Origin: Ensifer sp. LC11
Lineage (GTDB): Bacteria > Pseudomonadota > Alphaproteobacteria > Rhizobiales > Rhizobiaceae
NCBI RefSeq assembly: GCF_001695835.1
Contig: NZ_MBSO01000011.1
Span: 1 to 64,000, forward strand
Direction: 5' to 3'
Length of the DNA stretch: 64,000 bases
In this document: one piece after another, positions 27,718-37,236 of the stretch
How the letters are laid out: each line of letters starts with the position of its first letter
How positions within the stretch are numbered: position 1 is the first letter of the stretch
Notes under the pieces: model-generated
Told to the model about the DNA's origin: nothing
Databases searched by the model: none
What the model saw: the letters and a program-made list of their open reading frames with translations, nothing else
Made by a program: the position numbers and the translations under genes

Positions 27718-28056
27718 GGCGGGGAATATGGCGAGAGTCCCGGCGAAAGAAAAGGGGCGCGTGAGTACAAAATGGCAACATTCCTCAGCGCTTCGGCGCC
27801 AGCTTTTGCAGGCGAGACGGCAGGGGCGCCGCGCCGAATTTGCCGACACGCTGACGCGGAACGACCGGCAGCGGCAGTGCGCAAGCTGACGTGGCGTCGC
27901 CGCTTGGCCCACGATCGCCGTCGTTCAACCACAGCAGGTTGGTTTTGCCCGCCAGCATAACTCTTACGGTTGCGAATCTGCCGTTACGTTACCCCGATTG
28001 GGCGAAGAGACACAAATCCCTGCAACGTGATAACAATACTGCTTTGGAGGCGTGCC
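27718..28056. other. Divergent control region between uvrB and the FecR gene
   Basis: The 339 bases hold no convincing gene. The part near 27770-27900 has repeated GGCG-rich stretches without clear palindrome. The FecR gene has TTGGAGG before its start. Confidence 0.45.
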
Positions 28057-29016
28057 ATGTTCTGCTTGCGTGGTGCCGCACTCATCGCGTTTTGCGCCGC
28101 GACGTTCAGTCCGACCATGGCCGCCGAACCCGTCGGCCAGGCGGTTCAGATTCGCACGTCGGTCAGTGGCGCGCGCGGTCCGATCGCGGTCAAGGACCCT
28201 GTATATCGCGACGAACGGATATCGACGTCGAAGTCCGGTCTCGGTCAGTTCGTTTTCGAGGACGGCACCAAGCTTGCGGTCGGCTGGGGCTCGTCCGTCG
28301 TCATCGACAAGTTCGTCTATGACGGCAAGAAGTCGGTGAAGAAACTCACCATCATGGCGGCCAAGGGCACGTTCCGCTGGATCAGCGGCAAATCCGGCCA
28401 TTCTGCTTACGAGATCGTTACCCCGGCTGGCACGATCGGCGTGCGGGGCACCGCGTTCGACTTTTATGTCGGGCGTGACGGCACCACCGCCGTGGTGCTG
28501 CTCAGCGGTGCGGCGGACTTCTGCGGCCCCGGCGGCTGCCGGCAGCTGACGCAACGCTGCGACTGCGTCGTGGCCAAGCCCGGAGGCAGGGTCACCGACC
28601 CGGAGCGGGTCAGCCGGACGACACTCAAGGCGCTTGGCAATGCGCAGGCTCTGCCTTTCCTCTCCGGTGGGCAACGACTGACCGGAGCGCTGGGCTGGGC
28701 AGGGACCGGCTGCGGACTGAGGGCGGCGCAATTCGACGGCACCGACAACGCCCTGCCGGAGAAACCGGCCCCCGTTGTCGAAGAGAAGCCGCCGCCGAAG
28801 GTTGAAGAAAAACCGCGTGAGGAGGACCCGCCGCCGAGGGTCGAGGAAAAGCCGCAGGACCCCGGGCCGAGCGAGGAAACACCTGGTGATCCGGGACCGA
28901 GCGAGGAAGGGCCTGCGGACCCGGGGCCGCAACAGTCTGGTGACGGCGATCAAGCGGATCAGGACCAAGGGGCGCAGCAGAACCAGGGCCAGGCCGACGG
29001 TCAAAGCCACGATTGA
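28057..29016 (+). CDS. Secreted FecR-domain protein
   Basis: The 319-residue protein has a signal peptide (cleavage near MAAEP) and a FecR domain (about 50-150) with the signature GTKLAVGWGSSVVIDKFVY and TPAGTIGVRGTAFDFYV. Two Cys-rich bits (FCGPGGCRQ, QRCDC) follow. The last 80 residues are Pro/Glu/Asp/Gln-rich repeats (EEKP, DPGPSEE). Unlike FecR of iron signalling it has no membrane anchor and no sigma factor gene beside it. Free-standing FecR proteins often neighbour CHASE2 cyclases, as here, which suggests an envelope signal-binding role. Confidence 0.85.
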   Translation: MFCLRGAALIAFCAATFSPTMAAEPVGQAVQIRTSVSGARGPIAVKDPVYRDERISTSKSGLGQFVFEDGTKLAVGWGSSVVIDKFVYDGKKSVKKLTIMAAKGTFRWISGKSGHSAYEIVTPAGTIGVRGTAFDFYVGRDGTTAVVLLSGAADFCGPGGCRQLTQRCDCVVAKPGGRVTDPERVSRTTLKALGNAQALPFLSGGQRLTGALGWAGTGCGLRAAQFDGTDNALPEKPAPVVEEKPPPKVEEKPREEDPPPRVEEKPQDPGPSEETPGDPGPSEEGPADPGPQQSGDGDQADQDQGAQQNQGQADGQSHD

Positions 29017-29145
29017 TGGCGTGGCAAAACGTGCTTCTTTTCGCGCGTGAAAAGAACGCGAAATCAGAACACTACAGCAACATCTGTATCCTTGAGTCGA
29101 AAGCATGCGGTTGCGGACGCTGCCGGCGCGCGCCTGTCTTCAATC

Positions 29146-31317
29146 TCATTCGGCGGGACGCTTGGTGCTTTCTTCCGTTGTCTGGGCAAAGTGTTCGGAG
29201 CGGCGCGTGATGCGGCCATAGAAACCGGCAAGAACCGGCGCCAGCGTGGCCGCTTTCAGCTTTGCTGCATTGACGATCCCGCGGCTGGTCTGCGTGCGCG
29301 TGCGCAGGGCCTCGACGAGCCGATCGTGCAGGCGGCGCAGTTCCGCGAAATCGGGCGAGGCGGCGAGTTTTTCGTCCCCGGCGACGGCGAAGAGCCGGGT
29401 TCGGGTTGTCTTCCCCTTGAGGCCAAGCGCTCCCGCATCCAGCATGGCATGGTCCGGCAGCATCTGGGCGGTGGCTTCGGACACGAGGATATCGAAATTG
29501 ACCTCCTTGCAGGCTGCCTCGATGCGCGCGGCGATGTTCACGGTGTCGCCGACGGCCGAATAGTTGAAGCGTGTCTCGGCGCCCATGTTGCCGACGCAGG
29601 CGAGCCCGGTATGGATACCGATGCCGATGCGCACCTCCTGGCCGGCCCCGAAGCCGAAAGCGTCGTCGGCATTGAGCCGGGCAAGCGTCTCGCGCATGCC
29701 GAGCGCAGCGCGAACCGCCTTTTGCGGATGGTTGGCGACATCGACGGGGGCATTCCAGAACGCCATGATCGAATCGCCGATGAACTTGTCGAGCGTGCCT
29801 TCATTGGCGAGCACATGCCGGCTCAGCGCGTCGAGCAGGGTGTTGAGGAAAGCGACCACCTCCGTCGGCGTCATGCGCTCGCTCATCTCGGTGAAGCTGC
29901 GCACATCGACGAACATGACCGTCAGCTCGCGATCGTCGCCGCCAAGGCTCAGCGCATTGCGCGTGTGCTCGATGCGATAGAGCAGCGAGGGCGACAGATA
30001 GCGGCCGAAGGCCTGACGGACCTCGCGCCGTTCGCGGTCACTGACCAGAAAGCGATAGGCGGTGGCCGCGAAATGGGTGATCGACGCGGCAAGGATCGGT
30101 GCCAAAGGGTCGAAGAGCCGGCCGCCATAATAAAAGGCGACCCAGGAGGCGACGAGCGCCAGAACGGTAACCGCAAGGCCGCAGACGAGCGCCACGATCG
30201 GACTGACGAAGGTGGTGAGCAGCACGAGCAGCGTGCCGGCGAGCGCGATCGAGAGAATTTCGAGGCCGTCGGCCCAGTCGGGGCGGGCGAGATAGCGGCC
30301 GGAAAGAATCTGCTCGACGATCTGGGCGTGGATCGAGACGCCGGGAACGTTCTGCCCGAGCGCGGTGGTGCGAACGTCCTGCAATCCTGCCGCCGACGTG
30401 CCGATGAAGACGATGCTGCCCTCGATGCCGGCGCGCACATCCGGCGACGGCTCGTCGTCGGCAAGGATGCGGCGGGCGGAAATGTAGCGTTCGGTGGTGT
30501 CCGGCGTGACATAGAGCCAGAGCTCGCCGGATGCCGTCAGCGGCACGACGAACTCTCCGATCTTGACGGCGGTCAGCGTGTTGGCGACATCCGGTGCTGC
30601 GGCCAGCACATAGGTGGAGGCGCCCTGGGCGACCCGCAGCGCCTCCAGCGCAAGGCTCGGATAGAATTGCTGGCCATCGCTCAAGAACAGCGGCGCGGCA
30701 CGGACGACGGCAGAAGACGAGCCGGGATTGAGGCTGATATGGCCGAGCCCGGCGGCATTGGCTTCAAGCTGGGGGCGCAGCGGGGTGGCGGCATGCAGGC
30801 GCGGTGGCGCTTCGCTGGCGCTTTCGCCCGTCAGAGCGAAACCCGCCTTGACCGTAGGCAGATAGCTGCCCTCGTTGGTGAGCCCGAAACCGAGCACGAC
30901 CGGCCGGTCGAGGATCGCCTTGGCGAAGATTTCGTCGTTGTCCGGAAGGCTCGCGATGAAGGACGGATCAACGCCACGAACATCGCGCACGACGGTGCGC
31001 GGCGACAGGCGGTCCGGCTCGGCAAAGAGCACGTCGAAGGCGATCGCCGCCGCGCCCATCTCAGACAGGCGTTCGGTCAGCTTCGCCAACCGGTCGCGTG
31101 GCCAGGGCCATTGGCCGAGATCGCGCAGGGACGCCTCGTCGATATCGACGATCTTCACCGGCATCGGTTCGAAGCGGCGCGGCGCGATCCGCTGATATTC
31201 GTCGAAGGTGACGTCGCGCGCCTGGCGCAGAATCTGCGGATCGTTGGCGCGCAGGAATGTGAAGGCCGCCACCACGACCATTCCGATGATAACGCCGAAC
31301 AGTTGCGCACGCGTCAT
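29146..31317 (-). CDS. CHASE2-domain adenylate/guanylate cyclase
   Basis: The 723-residue membrane enzyme has an N-terminal membrane segment, a periplasmic CHASE2 sensor (about 35-330) with FIGTSAAGLQDVRTTALG, two to three further membrane segments (about 350-420), and a class III cyclase domain (about 460-640). The metal Asp in VMFVDVRSFTEMSE and the second in FIGDSIMAFWNAP, with GIHTGLACVGNMG, mark an active catalytic domain. It would turn an envelope cue, perhaps through the FecR protein encoded opposite, into cAMP. It follows the second cyclase by six bases in one operon. Confidence 0.9.
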   Translation of the reverse strand: MTRAQLFGVIIGMVVVAAFTFLRANDPQILRQARDVTFDEYQRIAPRRFEPMPVKIVDIDEASLRDLGQWPWPRDRLAKLTERLSEMGAAAIAFDVLFAEPDRLSPRTVVRDVRGVDPSFIASLPDNDEIFAKAILDRPVVLGFGLTNEGSYLPTVKAGFALTGESASEAPPRLHAATPLRPQLEANAAGLGHISLNPGSSSAVVRAAPLFLSDGQQFYPSLALEALRVAQGASTYVLAAAPDVANTLTAVKIGEFVVPLTASGELWLYVTPDTTERYISARRILADDEPSPDVRAGIEGSIVFIGTSAAGLQDVRTTALGQNVPGVSIHAQIVEQILSGRYLARPDWADGLEILSIALAGTLLVLLTTFVSPIVALVCGLAVTVLALVASWVAFYYGGRLFDPLAPILAASITHFAATAYRFLVSDRERREVRQAFGRYLSPSLLYRIEHTRNALSLGGDDRELTVMFVDVRSFTEMSERMTPTEVVAFLNTLLDALSRHVLANEGTLDKFIGDSIMAFWNAPVDVANHPQKAVRAALGMRETLARLNADDAFGFGAGQEVRIGIGIHTGLACVGNMGAETRFNYSAVGDTVNIAARIEAACKEVNFDILVSEATAQMLPDHAMLDAGALGLKGKTTRTRLFAVAGDEKLAASPDFAELRRLHDRLVEALRTRTQTSRGIVNAAKLKAATLAPVLAGFYGRITRRSEHFAQTTEESTKRPAE

Positions 31318-31323
31318 GGCGGC

Positions 31324-33102
31324 CTACGGGACGATGGGCAGGCCCGCCTTGACGAGCCCGTCGTTGACATGCGCGTGGTCGGCCGGATCGACATAGGCGG
31401 TGAAGAACCGCCAGTAGCGTGCGACGTCGCTCGGCGCGTTGGCGATCGCCTCCGGAAGAAATTTTCGGGCCTCATCGATACGGTTGAGCTGACCGAGGCA
31501 GGCGATCAGCACAACCAGGTTGAAGTAGGTGCGGCGCAGCAGCAGCGCCCGTTCGGCGTGGCGCAGCGCTTCGTCATAGTTGCCGAGATGGTAGTGAGCG
31601 AGCGCGATGCGGCTGAAAAACAGATAGGTCAGCGGGTCGTGCGGGCTCAGCCGAAGCGCCGTGTGCAGCGGCTCCAGCGCCTCCGTGAAGCGACCGACAT
31701 AGATGCGCGCCCAGCCGAGGGCCATGTGCGCAAGGGCAAAGTTTGGATTGAGATCGATCGCCTGTTGCGCTTCAGCCACCGCCGCATGTGGCCGCTGGGC
31801 AGCGAAGTTGGCGAGGCACATCACATAGTGGCAATAGGGATCGTGATCCTCGAGCACGACGGCGCGCGCGGCTTCTGCCTGCATCTCGGTGCTGTCGCGG
31901 TCGATATCGTCGCTGAAGCCGAAATAGCAGCGCGCGAAGAGCGAGCGGGCCAGCATCATATGGGCGCGGCCGAAATCAGGATCGAGGGCGACCGCGCGCC
32001 GTTGCCACTCGATGGCCTCGTTGAAATGCGCGGCCGAGTCCTGGGTATTGTGCAGAAGCGTGCCGCGCATGTGGCACTCATAGGCGTCGAGATTGTCGGT
32101 GCCGCGCAAAAGTGCGCGGCGGTTCTCGCCGATGAGGATCTCCGGCTCGATCGCCGCGACGACATGCTGGGTGAGTTCGTCCTGAATGGCGAAGATATCG
32201 GCGAATTCGCGATCGTAGCGCTGGGCCCACAGATGGATGCCGGTTTCCGCCTCGATCAGCTGCCCGGTAACGCGCACGCGCGACCCGGACCGGCGAACGC
32301 TGCCCTCGACGATGTAACGCACGCCGAGATCGCGGCCGATCTGTTTGACGTCCACGGCGCGCCCCTTGTAGGCGAAGGACGAGTTTCGGGCGATGACGAA
32401 GAACCAGCGGTAGAGCGACAGCGCGGTGATGATGTCCTCGGTCAGTCCATCGGCGAAGTAGTCCTGTTCCGGATCACCGGACATGTTGACGAATGGCAGC
32501 ACGGCTATGGACGGCTTGTCGGGCAGGGCAAGCGGTGCGCCGGGCAGCTCGGCGGCCACGGGGTCCTCGTGCCAGTCGACGCGGTGGACCGTTACCGGGC
32601 GCGGGATGTTCTTGAGGGCTTGCTCGCCGAGCCGCCGCATCGGGAATTCAAGCTTGCCTTCGATCTGGTCGTGCAGCGCACCGGAGATGCAGATGTCAGC
32701 AGGCCGCGCGACCTGCTGCAACCGTGCTGCCACGTTGACCCCATCGCCGAGCAGATTGCCGCCATCGACCACGACATCGCCAAGGTTGAGGCCGATGCGG
32801 AACTCCATGCGCCGCTCCGGAGCGAGGTCGGCGTTTCGCCGCTGGAGGGTTCGCTGGATTGCGACCGCGGCACGGACCGCCTGCACGGCGCTCTGGAATT
32901 CGGCGATCAGGCTGTCTCCGGCCGACCCGAAGATACGGCCGCCATGTTCGCTGACGAGACCGGTGATTGTCGCGCAATAGGTGGCAAGCGTTGCAAGCGC
33001 GCCTTCCTCGTCGGCCGCGACAAGGCGACTATAGCCAGCGACATCGGCAGCAAGGATCACGGCGAGCTTCCGTTCCAAGGGGGAGGGCCCCTCCCGCGGC
33101 AT
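31324..33102 (-). CDS. Class III cyclase with TPR domain
   Basis: The 592-residue protein has an N-terminal cyclase domain (about 10-180; AVILAADVAGYSRLVAADEE, FGSAGDSLIAEF, GLNLGDVVVDG), a middle domain with PDKPSIAVLPFVNMSGDPEQ and DGLTEDIITALSLYRWFFVIARNSSF, and C-terminal TPR repeats (about 350-590). This three-part layout is common in rhizobia, which carry many such cyclases. It is soluble, so it would read a cytoplasmic state or bind a partner. It is the first gene of the cyclase operon. Rhizobial cyclases of this type often lack some catalytic residues, so activity is not assured. Confidence 0.9.
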   Translation of the reverse strand: MPREGPSPLERKLAVILAADVAGYSRLVAADEEGALATLATYCATITGLVSEHGGRIFGSAGDSLIAEFQSAVQAVRAAVAIQRTLQRRNADLAPERRMEFRIGLNLGDVVVDGGNLLGDGVNVAARLQQVARPADICISGALHDQIEGKLEFPMRRLGEQALKNIPRPVTVHRVDWHEDPVAAELPGAPLALPDKPSIAVLPFVNMSGDPEQDYFADGLTEDIITALSLYRWFFVIARNSSFAYKGRAVDVKQIGRDLGVRYIVEGSVRRSGSRVRVTGQLIEAETGIHLWAQRYDREFADIFAIQDELTQHVVAAIEPEILIGENRRALLRGTDNLDAYECHMRGTLLHNTQDSAAHFNEAIEWQRRAVALDPDFGRAHMMLARSLFARCYFGFSDDIDRDSTEMQAEAARAVVLEDHDPYCHYVMCLANFAAQRPHAAVAEAQQAIDLNPNFALAHMALGWARIYVGRFTEALEPLHTALRLSPHDPLTYLFFSRIALAHYHLGNYDEALRHAERALLLRRTYFNLVVLIACLGQLNRIDEARKFLPEAIANAPSDVARYWRFFTAYVDPADHAHVNDGLVKAGLPIVP

Positions 33103-33266
33103 CTGGTCAGACGGAAATTAAGCGTAACTTAAATTAGAAAAGTCGAGAAGCTTAAATTGCCGGAATACGGCCATCAGAGGCGCAGGCGCTAAAGAAGGGC
33201 TGGCGATTGCAGAAACATGCATGAGCGGCTGGAAAGCGGACCTTGCTGCCGTTGCATCCATTCTGT

Positions 33267-33755
33267 TTACCGCCTCGCCAGCATTGGCAAGATCAGGCCC
33301 CATCCGGTCTCTTGAGGTGCTCCGGACGGTTCGAACCCCAACTTCTTGTAGACGGCTATCGCCCGTTCATTGTCTGGATGCGGATCGGTCGCGATCACAG
33401 GTGCGCCCTCATCGAATAGAGCCTGCATTCTCATACCGATAAACGCTGAACCATGTCCAACGCCGACCATTTCGGGGTCTCCGATATATTGATCAATTCC
33501 CCGCGACCCTTTGGGAAGACCGGCAAAATGGTGATCTTCCCATCCGTGCACCGTGTAGTCCTGCAAGAACGCAAAGGGCCGTTCGTTAATTGAAATGATC
33601 CAGCAAGCCACCCGAGGATCAACCAGTTCTGCTTCACCATACGGCTCACCAGAACCCCACCATTCCAGGACATGCGGGTTCGCCCGCCACGTCTTCAGTA
33701 AAGCGAGATCATCCAGGGTCGCTCTGCGAAACTCGTACGGATTGGTCGCGAACAT
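33267..33755 (-). CDS. GNAT acetyltransferase, AAC(6')-like
   Basis: The 162-residue enzyme has the RimJ/AAC(6') pattern: FRRATLDDLALLKTWRANPH, then WWGSGEPYGE, the acetyl-CoA site around GVGHGSAFIGMRM, and the C-terminal DPHPDNERAIAVYKKLGF. Enzymes of this shape acetylate aminoglycosides, siderophore amines or protein termini. Chromosomal rhizobial members usually have no proven drug role, so the substrate is left open. It stands alone. Confidence 0.88.
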   Translation of the reverse strand: MFATNPYEFRRATLDDLALLKTWRANPHVLEWWGSGEPYGEAELVDPRVACWIISINERPFAFLQDYTVHGWEDHHFAGLPKGSRGIDQYIGDPEMVGVGHGSAFIGMRMQALFDEGAPVIATDPHPDNERAIAVYKKLGFEPSGAPQETGWGLILPMLARR

Positions 33756-33866
33756 GAGATCACTCTAGCAGTTTGTGCGACGGTGAATATGGGTCGAATC
33801 CAGACGTCCTCGACTCAGCTATGAATAATCGCTTGACGCCGACACGCCGACTAGGGAAGCGCTACC

Positions 33867-34382
33867 ATGCCTTTGATTCGACCCGCCCACGAAAACGATC
33901 TCGCCCATCTGCCCGATATCGAGCGTTCCTCCGGCGAAGTGTTCCGGACGATACCGGAACTCGCCTGGATCGCGGATGATGACGTGCAATCGGAGGAGGC
34001 GCATCGCGAATTCCTGCGAACGGGGTTGTCTGCCGTTGTGGTCGACGCGTCCAACCGGCCGATCGGTTTCCTTTGCGCGGCGGTTGCCGACGATGCCCTG
34101 CACATCTGGCAGCTTGCGGTGCTCGGCGAACATCAGGGGCAAGGCCTCGGGCGCAGCCTGATGCTGGCCGCGATCGCGCATGCGCGTGCGACGTCGCTCG
34201 CGGCGCTGACGCTGACGACGTTCCGCGATCTTGCCTGGAACGAGCTCTTCTATCGTAAGCTCGGTTTCGCGACACTTGCTGCGGGCGAACTCGATACGCG
34301 TCTCATGCAGATTCTGGCCAATGAAGCGGCGCACGGCCTTCCGTCAGAGCGGCGCTGCGCCATGCGGCTGACGCTGTCTTGA
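33867..34382 (+). CDS. GNAT acetyltransferase
   Basis: The 171-residue protein has the standard GNAT fold: IRPAHENDLAHLPDIERSS at the start, the acetyl-CoA loop QLAVLGEHQGQGLGRSLM (about 91-108), and the C-terminal TLTTFRDLAWNELFYRKLGF. The substrate is unknown. It lies divergent from the first GNAT gene but is not closely similar to it. Confidence 0.88.
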   Translation: MPLIRPAHENDLAHLPDIERSSGEVFRTIPELAWIADDDVQSEEAHREFLRTGLSAVVVDASNRPIGFLCAAVADDALHIWQLAVLGEHQGQGLGRSLMLAAIAHARATSLAALTLTTFRDLAWNELFYRKLGFATLAAGELDTRLMQILANEAAHGLPSERRCAMRLTLS

Positions 34383-34464
34383 GCGCGCGCGTCACCGATC
34401 CGGAAACGGGCGATCCGGAAAACCGGCGATGAAGAAACGCGTTCGGGCGCGGTTTTAAGCCACG

Positions 34465-34908
34465 CTACCGCCTGATGGCGACGACCTGGCCGCGTGCGAA
34501 CTGCGAGAGCCTGACGCCGCCGGACTGGTTGCCGCCGATCAACTGGGCCGTCGATTTCGACAGCATGGACAGGATGCCGACATGATAACCGCGGCCCGTG
34601 CGCACGACGACGACGTCGCCGGGTCGCGCATAGGAGAGCTTCACGGGTGCGCCGAAACGCAGCCAGGAACGGGCGATACCGAAGCTCTGGGGGGGACTGC
34701 GGCCGGCCTTGCGGGCAACCATGCCCATGAAATGGCCGCACCAGGGGGTACGTGCCGGGTTGATGCCGAGCGCTACACGAAGGGTCTTGTTGTTCTTGAC
34801 CTCGTGCAGGCCCTTGTATTGTTGCGCCTGGGCAAGCATGCCCGCAGCGGCGAATTCAGGTGTTAGCAGCGCGACATAGGCAGCCGCAAGAAACGCCAGG
34901 ACCTTCAT
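34465..34908 (-). CDS. TIGR02594-type CHAP/NlpC-like cell-wall hydrolase
   Basis: The 147-residue protein has a signal peptide (MKVLAFLAAAYVALLTPEFA) and a TIGR02594 domain with the nucleophile Cys57 in TPWCGHFMG and the paired His109 in GYHVGILS. The SWLRFGAPVKLSYARPGDVVV block is typical. These are papain-like peptidoglycan amidases or endopeptidases, found both in phages and as small chromosomal wall enzymes. AAGGAGA precedes the ATG at 34908, and a longer upstream frame would spoil the signal peptide. No phage genes are near. Confidence 0.85.
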   Translation of the reverse strand: MKVLAFLAAAYVALLTPEFAAAGMLAQAQQYKGLHEVKNNKTLRVALGINPARTPWCGHFMGMVARKAGRSPPQSFGIARSWLRFGAPVKLSYARPGDVVVVRTGRGYHVGILSMLSKSTAQLIGGNQSGGVRLSQFARGQVVAIRR

Positions 34909-35380
34909 GGTCAGGTCTCCTTGACAAGTTGCTTGGTGCGAACGGTTGGGGCGGCCTGGCAATCGCCGGCATGGCACCCGGTTGCTCAACTGTTTTCAAT
35001 GTTGGGTGGGGAGATATCAGCGGACATGCGCGAGCCCGGCGCCTGAAACGCCGCATCGGGCACGTCGGCGAACCGCGGCAAACGCGGAGCCAGCTTCACG
35101 GCAACTGCCGTTTCGAAGTGTGGTATTCCCCTGCCTGCCCCGTCGGGCAGCGAAGCGACATTGCTCATGCGCCGGTGCAAAATTGTGGCAAAACCCGTAA
35201 AATATTGGGGCAGCTATTGCGAAACGCCGAAATCGCTGACAGTTCGGCGGCGAATCGCCATTGCGGACCGTGAAACCAGCTGTCGATACGGGCCTGCGGA
35301 TGGCGATGTGGCACGGGTACTTGCGTGCCAGCAGGGCGGTGGCGCATCGTCTCAGCGCGATTCGCACGCCGAGGTTTCTC
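34909..35380. other. Gene-free stretch between divergent genes
   Basis: The 472 bases separate the hydrolase-like gene (minus) from the DUF486 gene (plus). Short frames cross it but lack ribosome sites and protein-like composition. No palindromic repeat or RNA gene was recognised. Confidence 0.45.
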
Positions 35381-35734
35381 ATGCCATTCACCGTCAATCC
35401 GGCCTATCTCTGGCCGATCCTTTTGCTCCTGATCTCCAACGTATTCATGACCTTCGCCTGGTACGGGCACCTGAAGTACACGTCATCGCCGCTCTACACG
35501 GCGATCTTCGCCAGCTGGGGCATCGCTTTCTTCGAATATTGCCTGGCGGTGCCGGCCAACCGCATCGGTCACGAGGTCTATTCCGCAGCGCAATTGAAGA
35601 CGATGCAGGAAGTGATCACGCTTCTGGTTTTCGCTGCCTTCTCCGTCTTCTGGCTGAAGGAGTCGATCGGCTGGAACCATCTGGTCGGCTTCGCGCTGAT
35701 CGCCATCGGCGCTTCCTTCATCTTCAAGGGGTGA
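35381..35734 (+). CDS. DUF486 (DMT-like) membrane protein
   Basis: The 117-residue protein has four membrane segments and matches DUF486, a short drug/metabolite-transporter-like family: YLWPILLLLISNVFMTFAWY, then SWGIAFFEYCLAVPANRIGH, QLKTMQEVITLLVFAAFS and HLVGFALIAIGASFIF. Such half-size proteins probably pair. The ATG at 35381 has GAGG seven bases before it; an upstream frame adds a charged, non-homologous lead. A strong bidirectional terminator follows. Confidence 0.9.
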   Translation: MPFTVNPAYLWPILLLLISNVFMTFAWYGHLKYTSSPLYTAIFASWGIAFFEYCLAVPANRIGHEVYSAAQLKTMQEVITLLVFAAFSVFWLKESIGWNHLVGFALIAIGASFIFKG

Positions 35735-35774
35735 CGACGGTCATCGCGCTGTTGCAGCGCCCCGATCAAAAACG

Positions 35775-35805
35775 AAAAAGGCAGGGTGCGGAACCCTGCC
35801 TTTTT
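35775..35805. terminator. Bidirectional terminator between the DUF486 and TerC genes
   Basis: AAAAAGGCAGGGT at 35775-35787 and ACCCTGCCTTTTT at 35793-35805 form a 13-bp stem with T runs in both directions, serving the two convergent genes. Confidence 0.92.
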
Positions 35806-35831
35806 CATGTGTCTTGGTTGGTGGCGCGACG

Positions 35832-36476
35832 CTAGATCACTGCGGCCACGGCCGCGACGGCCGGTGCGAGATGTGGCCAGACTTCGAGGGCGCCGCGATA
35901 GATCATGTCGAGCGAGACATAGAGGATGATGGCGAGACCGACATAGGCGATCCAGTGATACCGGTTGAGCAGCCGGGCGATGAAACCGGCGGCCACGCCC
36001 ATCATGGCAATCGAAAGCGCCAGGCCGATAACCAGGATCGTCGGATGTTCGCGGGCGGCGCCGGCAACGGCGAGAACGTTGTCGAGCGACATCGAGATGT
36101 CGGCGATGACGATCTGGATCGCCGCCTGCATGAATGTCTTCTTCGGCGCGTCGCTGCCTTCTCCGCTAACGCCTGCCGCGTGCGCTGCCTGCTGCTCGCG
36201 AATTTCGCGCCACATCTTCCAGCAGACCCAGAGCAGCAGAATGCCGCCGGCGAGCAGCAGGCCGATGATTTCCAGGAGCTGGACCGTGACGCTTGCAAGC
36301 GCGATGCGCAGGACGGTCGCTGCGATGATGCCGACAAGGATGACCTTCTTGCGCTGCTCGGTCGGCAGCCCGGCAGCGGCCAGGCCGATAACGACGGCGT
36401 TGTCGCCGGCGAGAACAAGGTCAATGACGATGACTTGGAGAAGCGCTGCCAGACCGGTGGCGGTAAAAATTTCCAT
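35832..36476 (-). CDS. TerC/YjbE-family membrane protein
   Basis: The 214-residue integral membrane protein shows both conserved acidic motifs of TerC proteins in membrane helices: DLVLAGDNAVVIGLA (19-33) and ADISMSLDNVLAVAG (125-139). Family members such as YceF/YkoY export manganese or assist metal insertion into secreted enzymes; tellurium resistance is the historical name. No yybP-ykoY riboswitch was recognised in the short upstream region. It is transcribed alone. Confidence 0.9.
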   Translation of the reverse strand: MEIFTATGLAALLQVIVIDLVLAGDNAVVIGLAAAGLPTEQRKKVILVGIIAATVLRIALASVTVQLLEIIGLLLAGGILLLWVCWKMWREIREQQAAHAAGVSGEGSDAPKKTFMQAAIQIVIADISMSLDNVLAVAGAAREHPTILVIGLALSIAMMGVAAGFIARLLNRYHWIAYVGLAIILYVSLDMIYRGALEVWPHLAPAVAAVAAVI

Positions 36477-36634
36477 GATGCAACAGTCCCCCGACCTGCA
36501 CGATGCGAGATTCAGATATGACTAACGGATAAAGCATTGCCTCGCGTCTGGATCAAGACGGCTTGGCAGAAATCCTCAACAGGTGCACTGGAGCGCGAGC
36601 GCATCCCTGGAGCGCCGGCGCATCCATGTTGGCC

Positions 36635-37225
36635 TCAATCCAGGAGATCGAAGGCCCGGTACATCCAAAGCAACTGGTAAAGCACGGCTACGACGACGAA
36701 GGCTGCATGGAAGCGCCGGCTCGCTATCCAGGCGGCGACGATGCAGAGCAGGATATAGGCTGCGTTGCGGGCCGGATATTCAAGGCCGTAGGAGGCAAAG
36801 TACTGTTTGCCCTTCAAGGCGGTGTCGACGAGATCGACGGCAAAGGCCAGTGCGAGGAAGCCGAAGAACCAGGCGCGGCGCGACATGAAATAGTGCTCGT
36901 AGTCGCTGTAGTCGTCGAGCGTGGTTGGAAACAGCAGCACGCAAAGAAAGAAGAAGACGCAGCAATAGAGGATGACGAAGAGGTAGACGCTGACATCGAT
37001 CACGGCCAACGCATGCAGGTGGTACTCCCACCACCAGAAGTGCACGAGGAAGACGAACATGAACAGGACCCAGCCGAGGTGGATCCAGTAGACGCGCGTC
37101 TTGCCCGGGTGCTGGACGAAGAGTGCCAGTCCGCTCAAGAGCCGCGCCAGGCTCAAGCTGATGACCATGCCCATGACGACGCGGATATGCGAGAAGATTT
37201 CCGGGTCGGTCTGGACAGGCTCCAT
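36635..37225 (-). CDS. Hypothetical multi-span membrane protein
   Basis: The 196-residue protein has about six membrane segments (IRVVMGMVISLSLARLLSGL, WIHLGWVLFMFVFLVHFWWW, LFVILYCCVFFFLCVLLFP and others) and an aromatic-rich composition. It starts MEPVQTDPEIFSHI, with AGGAG before the ATG. It follows the thioesterase gene by 11 bases and is co-transcribed with it. No family is named with confidence. Confidence 0.75.
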   Translation of the reverse strand: MEPVQTDPEIFSHIRVVMGMVISLSLARLLSGLALFVQHPGKTRVYWIHLGWVLFMFVFLVHFWWWEYHLHALAVIDVSVYLFVILYCCVFFFLCVLLFPTTLDDYSDYEHYFMSRRAWFFGFLALAFAVDLVDTALKGKQYFASYGLEYPARNAAYILLCIVAAWIASRRFHAAFVVVAVLYQLLWMYRAFDLLD

Positions 37226-37236
37226 CTGCGCCGCTC

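Noticed and set aside
27718-28056. Possible LexA box for uvrB
   Set aside because: GAAC and GTTC occur, but none with the seven-base spacing of the rhizobial SOS box.
29047-33132. A very long open frame (over 1,300 codons) on the plus strand opposite the two cyclase genes
   Set aside because: It is Arg/Asp/Glu/His-rich without domains and mirrors the codon bias of the two real genes on the other strand; high G+C leaves few stops in this antisense frame.
33320-33345. GGTTCGAACCCC, like the T-loop of a tRNA
   Set aside because: It lies inside the acetyltransferase gene, coding KKLGFEPSG, and no acceptor stem or anticodon arm fits around it.
36477-36634. Possible yybP-ykoY manganese riboswitch before the TerC gene
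   Set aside because: The conserved riboswitch core could not be found in the short upstream region.
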